A stretch of DNA of 38,950 bases from Phaeodactylibacter sp. (GCA_024102975.1 JAGFJD010000509.1:1-38950), one strand, 5' to 3'. Counted from the stretch's first letter, positions 14,986-22,698 are shown. Made by a program: numbers and translations. The notes: generated by a model not told the origin, from the letters alone.

Positions 14986-15079
14986 GAAGGAAAAGGCGTT
15001 CCGGGGCATTTTCTCCCCTGCCACACCAGCGTTTCCTGGCATCCTTTTGCCGGGACACACTAGTTGTGGATTGGGATTT

Positions 15080-15112
15080 GGGGGCTGCGCGTTTTGTGCG
15101 GCCCCCTTTTTT
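15080..15112 (+). terminator. Intrinsic terminator after the T9SS remnant
   Basis: A GGGGGCTGCGC/GTGCGGCCCCC stem with one mismatch and a GTTTT loop is followed by T6. It lies 95 bp after the stop of the remnant. Confidence 0.8.
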
Positions 15113-15335
15113 ATCCGCCGTAGCTTTACGCGAAGACGGATATGCTCTCCGACATTTTGCGCCAGACCATCCAAAGTCGAGTAAAGCCCCACCTCCAAAC
15201 AAGCTCTCGGGCAGCAAATTTTTTCAAAAATTAAGGCCGTATTTATTTTTATTCCAACTGACTGAAAACCAATTCATTAAAAAAAAGTGTTTGTTTTTCA
15301 GGCCGTATTTCTATTTAATTCCTATCGGATTAGTA

Positions 15336-15366
15336 TTGTTTTATTCAGCCATTGTCCCTATACTTG
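15336..15366 (+). promoter_or_regulatory. Likely promoter of the sulfite-reductase operon
   Basis: TTG (15336-15338), 20 bp, TATACTTG (15359-15366; seven of eight matches to TAnnTTTG). It would give a leader of about 500 nt before the sulfite reductase start, containing three hairpins and two Cys-rich mini-ORFs. The 200 bp upstream (15113-15335) hold only an AT-rich stretch with GGCCGTATTT repeated at about 15235 and 15301. Confidence 0.5.
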
Positions 15367-15420
15367 TACCCGTAAATGGCAATGAGCGGGAAAACCACTT
15401 CAGGTGGCCTGCTTCGACAA

Positions 15421-15480
15421 ACCTGCCTGCCGGGTTCCGCAAGGCGGGGCCGCTCCGAGAACCCGTGAGGTGAGTTTTTT
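15421..15480 (+). terminator. Terminator-like hairpin early in the sulfite-reductase leader
   Basis: CGGGTTC (15431-15437) pairs perfectly with GAACCCG (15459-15465), extended by ACCT/AGGT, and a T6 run ends at 15480. It lies between the promoter and the first Cys-rich mini-ORF. It may be a first attenuation point or a terminator for upstream transcripts. Confidence 0.5.
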
Positions 15481-15504
15481 GCCGACGCATTTAAAAAAGA
15501 AAAA

Positions 15505-15588
15505 ATGAAACCAGCATCCTTCTGTCAGTTCTGTTGCTGCTGTTGCTGCATGGCATCCAAGAGTTCCGGCAAGGCTGCTGCGATTTGA
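15505..15588 (+). CDS. Cysteine-rich leader peptide 1 (27 aa)
   Basis: ATG at 15505 follows an A-rich stretch (TTTAAAAAAGAAAAA) of the kind favoured for initiation in this phylum. Residues 7-15 read CQFCCCCCC: seven Cys in nine codons, using TGT and TGC. The frame stops at 15586-15588 and a terminator-like hairpin (15612-15641) follows 23 nt later. A run of the codon for the pathway's end product just ahead of a hairpin, upstream of sulfate-assimilation genes, is the classic form of ribosome-mediated attenuation. It is an unannotated mini-ORF; translation is inferred. Confidence 0.72.
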   Translation: MKPASFCQFCCCCCCMASKSSGKAAAI

Positions 15589-15611
15589 CCCAATTGATCT
15601 CCTAGCCAAAT

Positions 15612-15650
15612 AGCCTTTCCGGAGCAATTCCGCGAAAGGCTTTATTATTA
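15612..15650 (+). terminator. Attenuator-like hairpin after leader peptide 1
   Basis: AGCCTTTC (15612-15619) pairs with GAAAGGCT (15634-15641), with an inner CGGA/TCCG pair; the tail TTTATTATTA is a weak U-tract. It is placed as expected for an attenuator controlled by the Cys codons of the first mini-ORF. Confidence 0.6.
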
Positions 15651-15685
15651 AAACCATGACGTTTTACCCGAATATTCACTCAATT

Positions 15686-15781
15686 ATGGCCTGCTGTTGC
15701 CCCTGTCGCAAGAGCCCGGCAGGCAGTTTTCCCGATGCCGTCCTTTTGCCTCCGGCTGCACCCCTGGTGTGGCCGGGGTAA
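15686..15781 (+). CDS. Cysteine-rich leader peptide 2 (31 aa)
   Basis: ATG at 15686 opens a 31-codon frame starting MACCCPCRKSPAG, four Cys within seven codons. The stop (15779-15781) abuts the stem of a strong terminator (15783-15824). Inside the frame, GCCTCCGGC (15748-15756) can pair with GCCGG (15772-15776) and GAGGC (15784-15788), which would sequester the 5' arm of the terminator. A ribosome stalled at the Cys codons would leave that alternative pairing free to form. This second Cys block is unrelated in sequence to the first, so two separate sensors seem to be stacked. Translation is inferred. Confidence 0.7.
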   Translation: MACCCPCRKSPAGSFPDAVLLPPAAPLVWPG

Positions 15782-15782
15782 A

Positions 15783-15824
15783 AGAGGCCCTTCCGGGAGG
15801 ACGATCCGGAAGGGCCTCTTTTTC
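15783..15824 (+). terminator. Strong attenuator/terminator directly before sulfite reductase
   Basis: A perfect 14-bp stem (AGAGGCCCTTCCGG, 15783-15796, with CCGGAAGGGCCTCT, 15806-15819), a 9-nt loop and a T5 tract. It starts 2 nt after the stop of leader peptide 2 and 57 nt before the sulfite reductase start, so read-through of this site must decide expression of the operon. Confidence 0.88.
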
Positions 15825-15876
15825 TTGTGGAATGAGGGATTACACCCAATTAATTAAAAAGATCAAAATCAGGACC

Positions 15877-18015
15877 ATGAAGTTTCCCGATGCGCTCAAA
15901 CACCTCAGGCCGGCGGACCGGCGTGACATCCTGGAGCTGCAAACGCGGATCGAGGCTTTCCGCGCCGGCCGGGAAGACGAGGAGCGCTTCAAGCACTACC
16001 GCCTCACCCGGGGCGTGTACGGGCAACGGCAGCTGGGCGTGCAGATGTTCCGCACCAAGATTCCCTACGGGCGGCTCACGGCCCGGCAGCTGGTACGCCT
16101 GGCAGACATCTCGGAGCGGTACACCAACGGCAACCTGCACCTGACCACCCGGCAGAACGTGCAGCTCCACTTCGTCCGCCTGGAAGACTCGCCCAAAGTG
16201 TGGACGGAGCTGGCCGACGCCGGGCTGACCGCCCGCGAGGCCTGCGGCAATACCGTGCGCAACATCACTGCCTCCCCTGCCGCCGGCATCGACCCGGAGG
16301 AGCCGTTCGACGTTTCACCCTATGTCCAGGCCAGTTTCGAATACTTCCTGCGCAACCCGATCTGCCAGGAGATGGGGCGCAAGATCAAGCCCGCCTTTTC
16401 TTCCAGCGAGCGGGATTCGGCATTTACCTACTTTCATGACTTCGGTTTCATACCGCGTTTTCAGAGTGGAAAGCGGGGTTTCAAAGTCGTCATTGGCGGC
16501 GGGCTAGGCGCTGTAGGAGCCGTTGCTCAAACCGTGCACGAATTTCTGGAAGAAGAGCGCATCATCCCCTTTATGGAAGCCTGCATCCGGGTGTTCGACC
16601 GCTATGGCGAGCGGGAGAAACGCATGAAGGCCCGCATGAAGTTCCTGATTAAAGACCTGGGGCTGGAAGGTTTTTTAGAGCTGGTAAAAGAAGAGTGGCC
16701 GTCATTGAAGCACCAAACGTATCCCATAGATACCACCCTTGCGGAAACACCGGAAATCCCGGCTCCGCCAGACGAAGGTGCCCAGCCGGCGGACGAGGCC
16801 CGCTACCAGGTCTGGAAGGCCGCCAACACCTTCGGGCAGAAGCAGCCAGGTTATGTGGCTGTGAACATCAAACTGCCGCTGGGCAACATCCACGCCCGGG
16901 AAGCCCGGGAACTGGCCCGGGCTGTCGAAAAATTCGCTGCCGACGACATCCGCATAACCGTCCAGCAGGGCTTCCTGCTCCGCTTCGTCCACCCACGGGC
17001 CCTGCCCGCTTTGTTCAACGAGCTGGACCGGCTGGGGCTGGCGCAGGCCGGCGCCAACTCCATCGCCGACATCACCGCCTGCCCGGGCACCGACACCTGC
17101 GCCCTGGGCGTGACCAACAGCACCGGCCTGGCAGCGGTGCTGGAAGGGCTGATCTTAGGCGAGTTTGAGCACCTGATTGAGGAGTCCGACATCCGGGTCA
17201 AAATCAGCGGCTGCATGAATTCCTGCGGACAGCACATGGCAGCGCAGATCGGCTTCCACGGCAGTTCGCTTCGCCTGGGGACCAGGATCTTGCCCGCGAT
17301 GCAGGTGGTTCTGGGCGGCGGCGTGAGCCCTAACGGAGATGGCTTCATCGCCGAAAAGGTGATCAAGCTGCCCACCAAACGGATTCCGGAAGCGGTACGC
17401 CTGCTGCTGCTGGATTTTGAACAACGCAAACAGCCGGGGCAGCTTTTCAACGAATATTTCCAGCAGCAGGGCAAGCGCTATTTCTACGGCCTGCTCAAGC
17501 CTCTGGCCGATTTGGACGGCATCCAGGACGAGGAGTTCTTCGACTGGGGGCAGGGCCACGAATACTTCCAGTCCATCGGCGTAGGCGAATGCGCCGGGGT
17601 GAGCCTCGACGTGGTCGGAACCATCATTGAGGAAACCCGCCAGAAGCTGAGCCTGGCCGAAGAAGCCCTGCAGGAACAGGCCTTCGCCGACAGCATTTAC
17701 CATGCCTATACGGCTTTTGTCGTCGGCGCCAAGGCGCTGTTGCTGGCAAAGGACGTCAAGTGCAATACTCAGGCAGGTATCCTGGAGGACTTCCAGGAGC
17801 ACTACGTGAAGGCAGGGGAACCGGAACTGCCTCTGGAAGATTTCAAAGCCCATGTGCTGGAGATGAAGAAAACGGAGCCCGGCGCGGAATTTGCCGGCCG
17901 GTATCTCTCGCAGGCGCAGCAGTTCTTCAAAGCCGTGCTCGCGATCCGCACCCGGCAGTTGCAGGCCAGCAACGGGCAGGACAAGACCGTCATTGAAAAT
18001 TATTACAAAGCATAA
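15877..18015 (+). CDS. Ferredoxin-type sulfite (nitrite) reductase with C-terminal HEPN-like domain
   Basis: A 712-residue protein. Residues 1 to about 550 form the two-fold NIR/SIR architecture: HLTTRQNVQLHFV and NTVRNITASPAAG in the first half, then the siroheme/4Fe-4S ligands C402-x5-C408 (CPGTDTC) and C446-x3-C450 (CMNSC). It reduces sulfite to sulfide (or nitrite to ammonia) in the cytoplasm; the siroheme and APS reductase genes downstream favour sulfite. From about 570 on (VGECAGVSLDVVG) there is an added helical domain of HEPN type (SIYHAYTAFVVGAKALLL), which is not needed for catalysis. ATG at 15877 matches the family N-terminus; an ATG at 15832 would add 15 residues. Earlier in-frame starts lie inside the attenuator region and are rejected. 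CobA begins 5 bp after the stop. Confidence 0.9.
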   Translation: MKFPDALKHLRPADRRDILELQTRIEAFRAGREDEERFKHYRLTRGVYGQRQLGVQMFRTKIPYGRLTARQLVRLADISERYTNGNLHLTTRQNVQLHFVRLEDSPKVWTELADAGLTAREACGNTVRNITASPAAGIDPEEPFDVSPYVQASFEYFLRNPICQEMGRKIKPAFSSSERDSAFTYFHDFGFIPRFQSGKRGFKVVIGGGLGAVGAVAQTVHEFLEEERIIPFMEACIRVFDRYGEREKRMKARMKFLIKDLGLEGFLELVKEEWPSLKHQTYPIDTTLAETPEIPAPPDEGAQPADEARYQVWKAANTFGQKQPGYVAVNIKLPLGNIHAREARELARAVEKFAADDIRITVQQGFLLRFVHPRALPALFNELDRLGLAQAGANSIADITACPGTDTCALGVTNSTGLAAVLEGLILGEFEHLIEESDIRVKISGCMNSCGQHMAAQIGFHGSSLRLGTRILPAMQVVLGGGVSPNGDGFIAEKVIKLPTKRIPEAVRLLLLDFEQRKQPGQLFNEYFQQQGKRYFYGLLKPLADLDGIQDEEFFDWGQGHEYFQSIGVGECAGVSLDVVGTIIEETRQKLSLAEEALQEQAFADSIYHAYTAFVVGAKALLLAKDVKCNTQAGILEDFQEHYVKAGEPELPLEDFKAHVLEMKKTEPGAEFAGRYLSQAQQFFKAVLAIRTRQLQASNGQDKTVIENYYKA

Positions 18016-18020
18016 ATCCC

Positions 18021-18800
18021 ATGTCGCAAAGATTCATTCCTAAGATCACCCTCGTCGGCGCCGGGCCGGGCGACCCGGATTTATTGACCATCAAGGGTGC
18101 CCGGGCCATCCGGTCGGCCGATGTTTTGCTCTATGACGCCCTTATCGGGCCGGGCCTGCTGGAGCTGGCGCGGCCGGAAGCGCTGCTCATTTACGTGGGC
18201 AAACGCGCCGGCAGGCACCGCCGGCGCCAGGAGGAGATCAACCAGCAGATGGTAGCTTACGCCCGTTCCCATGGCCATGTGGTGCGCCTCAAAGGAGGCG
18301 ACCCTTTCGTTTTCGGGCGTGGGCAGGAAGAGGTGGCCTATGCCCGCGAACTGGGCATTCCTGTAGAAGTCATTCCGGGCATTTCCAGTTGCATCGCTGT
18401 GCCGGAGCTGCAGCACGTGCCGCCCACGCGGAGAGGTTACAGCGAGAGCTTCTGGGTAGTTGCCGGAACGACCCGCAGCGGAGGCCTATCCAAAGACTTA
18501 GCTTTGGCCGCCCGTTCTACCGCCACCGTTATCGTGCTCATGGGCATGCGCAAGGCCCGTGCCATCGCAGCGCTTTTCGAGCGGCAGGGCAAAGGGCACC
18601 TGCCGGCCATGGCCATACAGAACGGTGCCCTGCCCGACGAACGGCGCGTACTGGGCACAGCTGCTGAAATCGCTGACAAGATTGAAGCCGAAGGGCTGGG
18701 TACGCCCGGCATCCTGGTCTTCGGCGAGGTCGTCGCCCTCCACCCGGACTGGGACTTTGCGGAGATCGCTGCGGATCGGATTGCCGGGAGGAGAGCTTGA
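18021..18800 (+). CDS. cobA: Uroporphyrinogen-III C-methyltransferase
   Basis: A 259-residue SUMT. Hallmarks: VGAGPGDPDLLT near the N-terminus, YVGKRAGRH, the SAM-binding loop RLKGGDPFVFGRGQEE (about 91-106) and VEVIPGISSCIAVPE. It adds two methyl groups from SAM to uroporphyrinogen III to make precorrin-2, the entry to siroheme. The length is that of the stand-alone enzyme; the other CysG activities come from the next gene. It lies 5 bp after sulfite reductase, which needs siroheme, so co-transcription fits function. Confidence 0.94.
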   Translation: MSQRFIPKITLVGAGPGDPDLLTIKGARAIRSADVLLYDALIGPGLLELARPEALLIYVGKRAGRHRRRQEEINQQMVAYARSHGHVVRLKGGDPFVFGRGQEEVAYARELGIPVEVIPGISSCIAVPELQHVPPTRRGYSESFWVVAGTTRSGGLSKDLALAARSTATVIVLMGMRKARAIAALFERQGKGHLPAMAIQNGALPDERRVLGTAAEIADKIEAEGLGTPGILVFGEVVALHPDWDFAEIAADRIAGRRA

Positions 18801-18839
18801 GGAGAAGGGGACAAGATGTAGTAGGCCCTTCAGCAAACG

Positions 18840-18872
18840 AATGCACTTATACACGAATAGACAAATGCACAA
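18840..18872 (+). repeat. 9-bp-period leader repeat before the precorrin-2 dehydrogenase
   Basis: CGAATGCAC, TTATACACG, AATAGACAA, ATGCACAAC run in 9-bp steps, ending at the start codon (18875). It resembles the arrays at 5711-5755 and 36553-36572 (ACGAATRC / CCAATGCAC type). Degenerate, so assignment is moderate. Confidence 0.45.
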
Positions 18873-18874
18873 CC

Positions 18875-19504
18875 ATGGCTCAAAACACCCTATATCCGAT
18901 TTTCCTGAAGCTGGACCGCCTGCGGGTGCTTATTGTCGGCGCCGGGGAAGTGGGCTACGAGAAGCTGTCCTTCATGCTGAAGAGCAGCCCGGACGCTCAG
19001 ATCACAGTAATAGCAAAGGAAGTGCTTGCCCCCGTGCAGCAGCTGATCGACGAGCTGCAGCCGGAAGGGCTGACGGTCATTGAAAAGCCGTTTGAAGCGG
19101 AAGATGTGCAGGGTTACGGCCTGGTGATCGCCGCCACCAACTTCCGGGCCCTCAACGAACAGGTGCGGGCTGCCGCTAAAGCCAACGGCGCTTTGGTCAA
19201 CGTTGCGGATACGCCTGAGCTGTGCGACTTCTACCTGGGCAGCATCGTCACCCGCGGCAACCTGAAGGTAGCCATCTCCACCAACGGGCAGTCGCCCACC
19301 TTCGCCAAGCGGTTCCGGCAATGGCTGGAAGCCGCCCTGCCCGACGAAACAGAGGAGTTGCTCCACAACCTGAACGAGTTCCGCCGCCGCCTCGGCGGCG
19401 ATTTTGCCGAAAAGGTGCGGCAGCTCAACCGCCTGACTGCCGGCCTGCTGGCCGAAAAAGAAAAAGGGGCGCCTGCCAAAAAACAGGCCGCCGACAGATC
19501 ATAA
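18875..19504 (+). CDS. Precorrin-2 dehydrogenase / sirohydrochlorin ferrochelatase (Met8/CysG N-terminal type)
   Basis: A 209-residue protein with the NAD-binding G22-A-G-E-V-G27 loop after LDRLRVLIV, and the family block VNVADTPELCDFYLGSIVTRGNLKVAISTNGQSPTFAKR read across residues about 107-150; the Asp in ADTPE corresponds to the catalytic Asp of Met8p. It oxidises precorrin-2 to sirohydrochlorin and, in bifunctional members, inserts iron to give siroheme. With CobA this completes the siroheme route for the sulfite reductase upstream. The ATG at 18875 is chosen; an upstream TTG at 18797 would add the 9-bp repeat region to the protein. The end is Lys/Ala-rich (KEKGAPAKKQ). Confidence 0.9.
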   Translation: MAQNTLYPIFLKLDRLRVLIVGAGEVGYEKLSFMLKSSPDAQITVIAKEVLAPVQQLIDELQPEGLTVIEKPFEAEDVQGYGLVIAATNFRALNEQVRAAAKANGALVNVADTPELCDFYLGSIVTRGNLKVAISTNGQSPTFAKRFRQWLEAALPDETEELLHNLNEFRRRLGGDFAEKVRQLNRLTAGLLAEKEKGAPAKKQAADRS

Positions 19505-19521
19505 ACAAAAAGACGCACGGT

Positions 19522-20214
19522 ATGACTACCTACAGGAACACGAAGAACCACCGGCCGACACCCAACCTGGAAACGCTCAACGAAATCTTTACGCCTCTGG
19601 GCTTTGAGGAACGCATCCGGCAGCTGTATAAGGTTTTCCGGCAGAAGGATGTGCTTTTCACTTCCTCCTTCGGCACCCGGTCGGCCTTCCTGCTGCACCT
19701 GGTTTCGAGAATCCGGCCGAGCCAGCCGGTGCATTTCATCGACACCACCTTCCACTTCCCGGAAACGCTGGCCTATAAAGAGCAACTGGCCGGCTTATTC
19801 GGCCTGAACATCATCGACGTCCTGCCGGATCCCGCCCAGAACCGGATCACAGCCGGGGAAGAATGGTGGAAAAAAGACCCCGGCACCTGCTGTTCAGTCA
19901 ACAAGGTGCTGCCCCTCCAGCCCATCAAGGCCCGCCATAAGGTATGGATTTCCGGGCTTATGGCCCATCAGACGGACTTCCGCTCCCAGCTCCGGGTATT
20001 CGAAAAGCAGGGGGACATCCTGAAGTTCCACCCCCTCATCGATATCGACGAAGGGGAATTCCTCTACCACATTTCCTATCACAACCTGCCCCGCCACCCG
20101 CTGGAAGGCAAGGGCTACGGCTCCATCGGCTGCGCCCATTGCACGGCAAAGGGCGAAGGGCGGGAAGGCCGCTGGAAAGGGAAGGGCAAGACGGAGTGCG
20201 GGCTGCATCCGTAA
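19522..20214 (+). CDS. cysH: Adenylyl-sulfate / phosphoadenylyl-sulfate reductase
   Basis: A 230-residue CysH protein. The nucleotide-binding segment VLFTSSFGTRSAFLLH and FIDTTFHFPETLAYK are present. Two Cys pairs, C123-C124 (GTCCSVNK) and C204-x2-C207 (CAHC), match the 4Fe-4S site of APS-type reductases, which PAPS-specific enzymes such as E. coli CysH lack. The catalytic Cys is C226 in KTECGLH at the C-terminus. It reduces APS (or PAPS) to sulfite, the substrate of the first gene in the operon. ATG at 19522 lies 17 bp after the preceding stop. ATP sulfurylase and sulfate transport genes are not in this window. Confidence 0.92.
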   Translation: MTTYRNTKNHRPTPNLETLNEIFTPLGFEERIRQLYKVFRQKDVLFTSSFGTRSAFLLHLVSRIRPSQPVHFIDTTFHFPETLAYKEQLAGLFGLNIIDVLPDPAQNRITAGEEWWKKDPGTCCSVNKVLPLQPIKARHKVWISGLMAHQTDFRSQLRVFEKQGDILKFHPLIDIDEGEFLYHISYHNLPRHPLEGKGYGSIGCAHCTAKGEGREGRWKGKGKTECGLHP

Positions 20215-20218
20215 GGGC

Positions 20219-20347
20219 TTAAGTAGTTGGACACATTTATTGTAACTAATGCTGCTTCGAAATCGGGGCTTGGAAGCTCTATTCCCGGGGCAATTGTTAT
20301 ATAGCTATATTGTTATATTGTTACGCTAATTGTGTCCGATTACTTAG
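20219..20347. repeat. Inverted-repeat-bounded segment with an 8-bp-period core
   Basis: TTAAGTAGTTGGACACA (20219-20235) pairs with TGTGTCCGATTACTTAG (20331-20347) over 17 bp with three G-T pairs. The interior holds an 8-bp-period array (ATTGTTAT, ATAGCTAT, ATTGTTAT, ATTGTTAC at 20293-20324). It follows cysH and may be a small nonautonomous element; I see no clear target duplication. The remaining gap to 20460 shows nothing else. Confidence 0.5.
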
Positions 20348-20460
20348 AAGAAAATAAATGTTACAAGTGCAGCATTCCTCTCAGGCTTTTTTCCTGGAGT
20401 GCTGCCCTCACTGAGCTTGTTTTATCCCGCGGGGCCGGACGCCTGCCTCCCTCCCGGGCC

Positions 20461-22566
20461 TCATTGCCGAACCCCCATCTCCTCCAATATCCTGCCCGCC
20501 TGGTAAACATGTTTCATCGCCGCCACGATACCCCCGGCATGAACGCCGATGGAGCGGTTGGACTCCACGTCGTAGATGTAGTTTCCGGACAGGGATTCGA
20601 TGTTGCCGTCGAAGAGCAGGCCGACCAGGTTGCCTTTTTTGTTGATCATGGGGCTGCCGGAGTTGCCTCCGGTGCTGTCGCAGGTGGAGATGAAGTTGAG
20701 GGGCGACCGGAGCAGTTCCGCCGACGGGTTGAGCCAGCGCTGCGGCAGGTCCCAGGGGTAGGCGCCATTGTTGGAGTAGTGGCGGTCATACAGGCCGAAG
20801 TAGGTCGTCTTGACCGGAGCTTCGGTGCCGTTGTAGGCGTAGTCTTCCACAACGCCGTCTGCCAGGCGCAGGGTAAAAGTGGCGTCGGGCGGGATGCTCA
20901 GGCCGTACACTTGGTATACCTCGTTGGCGATCTTGCCTTCCAGGGCCTGGCGGGTAGCCTCTCCCGCATTGAAGGCCATCTGCGATTCCTGGTATTCGGG
21001 GATCAGCGCCTTAGACAGGCGGATGAGGGGGTCTTTAGAGTTCTCAAACTTCTTCGGTTTGGCGTCGAGCAGCTTTTCCCGTTTCTTTTCGTCTGTAAAC
21101 GCAGTTTCGGACAGGATTTCCCGGGCGGCAACAGCCGGCGCCCGGCCTTTGAGTATTTGCTGCACGTAGTCGTCGTCGGGTTGGGCAAAGGCCTGCAATT
21201 CTTCCAGGAGCAGGGCTAAGAGTTTTTCCTCGTAGGGCCCGTTCAGCCCATTGGCCAGGTTTTTTATCTGAACCTTCAGGCCATTGAGTTCCATTTCCGA
21301 AGCTTCGGCGTCCAGGGCCTGGGCATAGGCATGGATGGCATAGGCCAGCTGTAGCGTGGCCCCATTATCCGGATTGGGCGCCAGCAGGAAATTTTCGGAT
21401 TTATACCCTCCGATGCGTTTGTACTCCTCTGCCAGTTCCTTCCAGTAATCGGCCCCCTTAGCGGCTGCTTTGGATTTCGACTTGACCAGCTCTTCCATTT
21501 TTTTCTTCTTGCCCATCAGCACGGGGTCTTGCAGGGCGTTGAGGATGCCGCCGATGGCCTTGTCGCTGTTGGCGTAGGTCAGGATCTGGTCCAGCAGGCC
21601 GTGGCTGGGGTTCTCTTCGTATTGGGCCCGCTTGAGTTCCAGCCGGTTGTGGAGCCAGGTTTTCAGGATTTTGTAGCGGTAGTCGCGGTCGTACTCCATC
21701 TGGGCTATGGTTCGGTAGCGCTCGGTGCTGCCGGGGTTGCCGATGGTAAAGACGGCTTCCCCTTCCGCCGGCCCCTGCGGGTCGAGGGGGAAGTAAAAAC
21801 CGGAAGAGTTGAGAGGCTCGCCGTTCTCGTACACGCGCCAGAGGGTCATGTCCAGGTTATAACGCGGGTAGGTAAAATTGTCGGGGTCGCCGCCGTAGTT
21901 CCCGATGCGCAGCTCGGGCAGCAGGACCAGGCGGACATCGCCGTAGCGCTTGTAGCCATACATGGAGTACCGGCCGCCGCTGTAGTATGTGACCGTTTCC
22001 ACCTCCAGGCCTTCCCATCCGGCCTTGCCTTGGTACTCTTCCACTGCTGCCCGGAGCGCCTGCTTCTCTTTGGCCACCATTTCTTCATCGGTAGTTGCCT
22101 GCCGGGTGTAGCCGCGCACGTAGTCCGTGATATCCGCAATCTTTACCAGTTGCTTGACGAACAGGCCGGGCACGCGCCGTTCCTCTTCCAGGGTAGCCGC
22201 GTAGAAGCCGGTGGCGTCCAGGTCTTCGCCCTGCCTGGCCACTTTGCCGGCCTCGCCGTGGGAGCAGTGGTGGTTGGTCAGGATCAGCCCGTTGGGCGAG
22301 ATGAAAGAAGCCGAACACCAGCTGGCGAATCGAAGCGAAGCCATGCGCGCCTTTTCCCACCAGGCCTCGTCGGGCTGGAAATTATAGGTTTCCCTGAAAT
22401 AATCGGTAGGCGCATGTTCAAAAGCCCACATCTTGCCATAGTCGAAGCGGCTCACCTCTACGTCGGTGGCATAATAGGTAGCCGCCGGCTGGGTAAAGGC
22501 GGTGGCCGCGCAGAAGAGTAAAGCAAAAAGCAAGAGGGGTGATTTCTGGTTAGCTCTGGTTGCCAT
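20461..22566 (-). CDS. S46 family dipeptidyl-peptidase (DPP7/DPP11 type)
   Basis: A 701-residue secreted serine peptidase with a signal peptide (LLLFALLFCAATAFTQP). The chymotrypsin-like triad is visible: His in LILTNHHCSHG (about 99-100), Asp in IGNYGGDPDNFTYPR, Ser S636 in STGGNSGSP. The length matches DPP7/DPP11. These periplasmic enzymes release dipeptides from peptide N-termini and serve peptide nutrition in this phylum. The S1 specificity region near the C-terminus reads NRSIGVHAGG; I cannot place it firmly with DPP7 (hydrophobic) or DPP11 (acidic). A 15-bp-period array lies 88 bp upstream of the start. Confidence 0.93.
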   Translation of the reverse strand: MATRANQKSPLLLFALLFCAATAFTQPAATYYATDVEVSRFDYGKMWAFEHAPTDYFRETYNFQPDEAWWEKARMASLRFASWCSASFISPNGLILTNHHCSHGEAGKVARQGEDLDATGFYAATLEEERRVPGLFVKQLVKIADITDYVRGYTRQATTDEEMVAKEKQALRAAVEEYQGKAGWEGLEVETVTYYSGGRYSMYGYKRYGDVRLVLLPELRIGNYGGDPDNFTYPRYNLDMTLWRVYENGEPLNSSGFYFPLDPQGPAEGEAVFTIGNPGSTERYRTIAQMEYDRDYRYKILKTWLHNRLELKRAQYEENPSHGLLDQILTYANSDKAIGGILNALQDPVLMGKKKKMEELVKSKSKAAAKGADYWKELAEEYKRIGGYKSENFLLAPNPDNGATLQLAYAIHAYAQALDAEASEMELNGLKVQIKNLANGLNGPYEEKLLALLLEELQAFAQPDDDYVQQILKGRAPAVAAREILSETAFTDEKKREKLLDAKPKKFENSKDPLIRLSKALIPEYQESQMAFNAGEATRQALEGKIANEVYQVYGLSIPPDATFTLRLADGVVEDYAYNGTEAPVKTTYFGLYDRHYSNNGAYPWDLPQRWLNPSAELLRSPLNFISTCDSTGGNSGSPMINKKGNLVGLLFDGNIESLSGNYIYDVESNRSIGVHAGGIVAAMKHVYQAGRILEEMGVRQ

Positions 22567-22653
22567 TTTTTTAATTTTTCAAATGGGGAATCAGCTTTCG
22601 GCAATTCCCCCGGCGCCAGGCATCGCCGATGGAGACGAGGGAAGGCGGAAAAG

Positions 22654-22698
22654 CCGTTATGTTTATAATGATTATTTTTATAATCGTTATGTTTGTAA
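22654..22698 (-). repeat. 15-bp-period leader array before the S46 peptidase
   Basis: Three 15-bp units (GCCGTTATGTTTATA, ATGATTATTTTTATA, ATCGTTATGTTTGTA) run in exact register. On the gene strand the unit reads as YATTATAAACATAAC-like. The same 15-bp family is found before the MarR gene (33223-33327) in the same orientation relative to its gene. Confidence 0.7.

Noticed and set aside
15066..15473. 135-codon open frame between the T9SS remnant and the sulfite operon leader
   Set aside because: It starts inside a terminator stem, mixes two composition types, overlaps the predicted promoter and shows no domain.
15370..15876. SAM or other sulfur riboswitch in the sulfite reductase leader
   Set aside because: I see no SAM-I, SAM-II or cobalamin core sequence; the Cys mini-ORFs with hairpins explain the leader better.
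20332..22521. Plus-strand frames opposite the S46 peptidase
   Set aside because: The minus strand carries an intact peptidase with catalytic triad.
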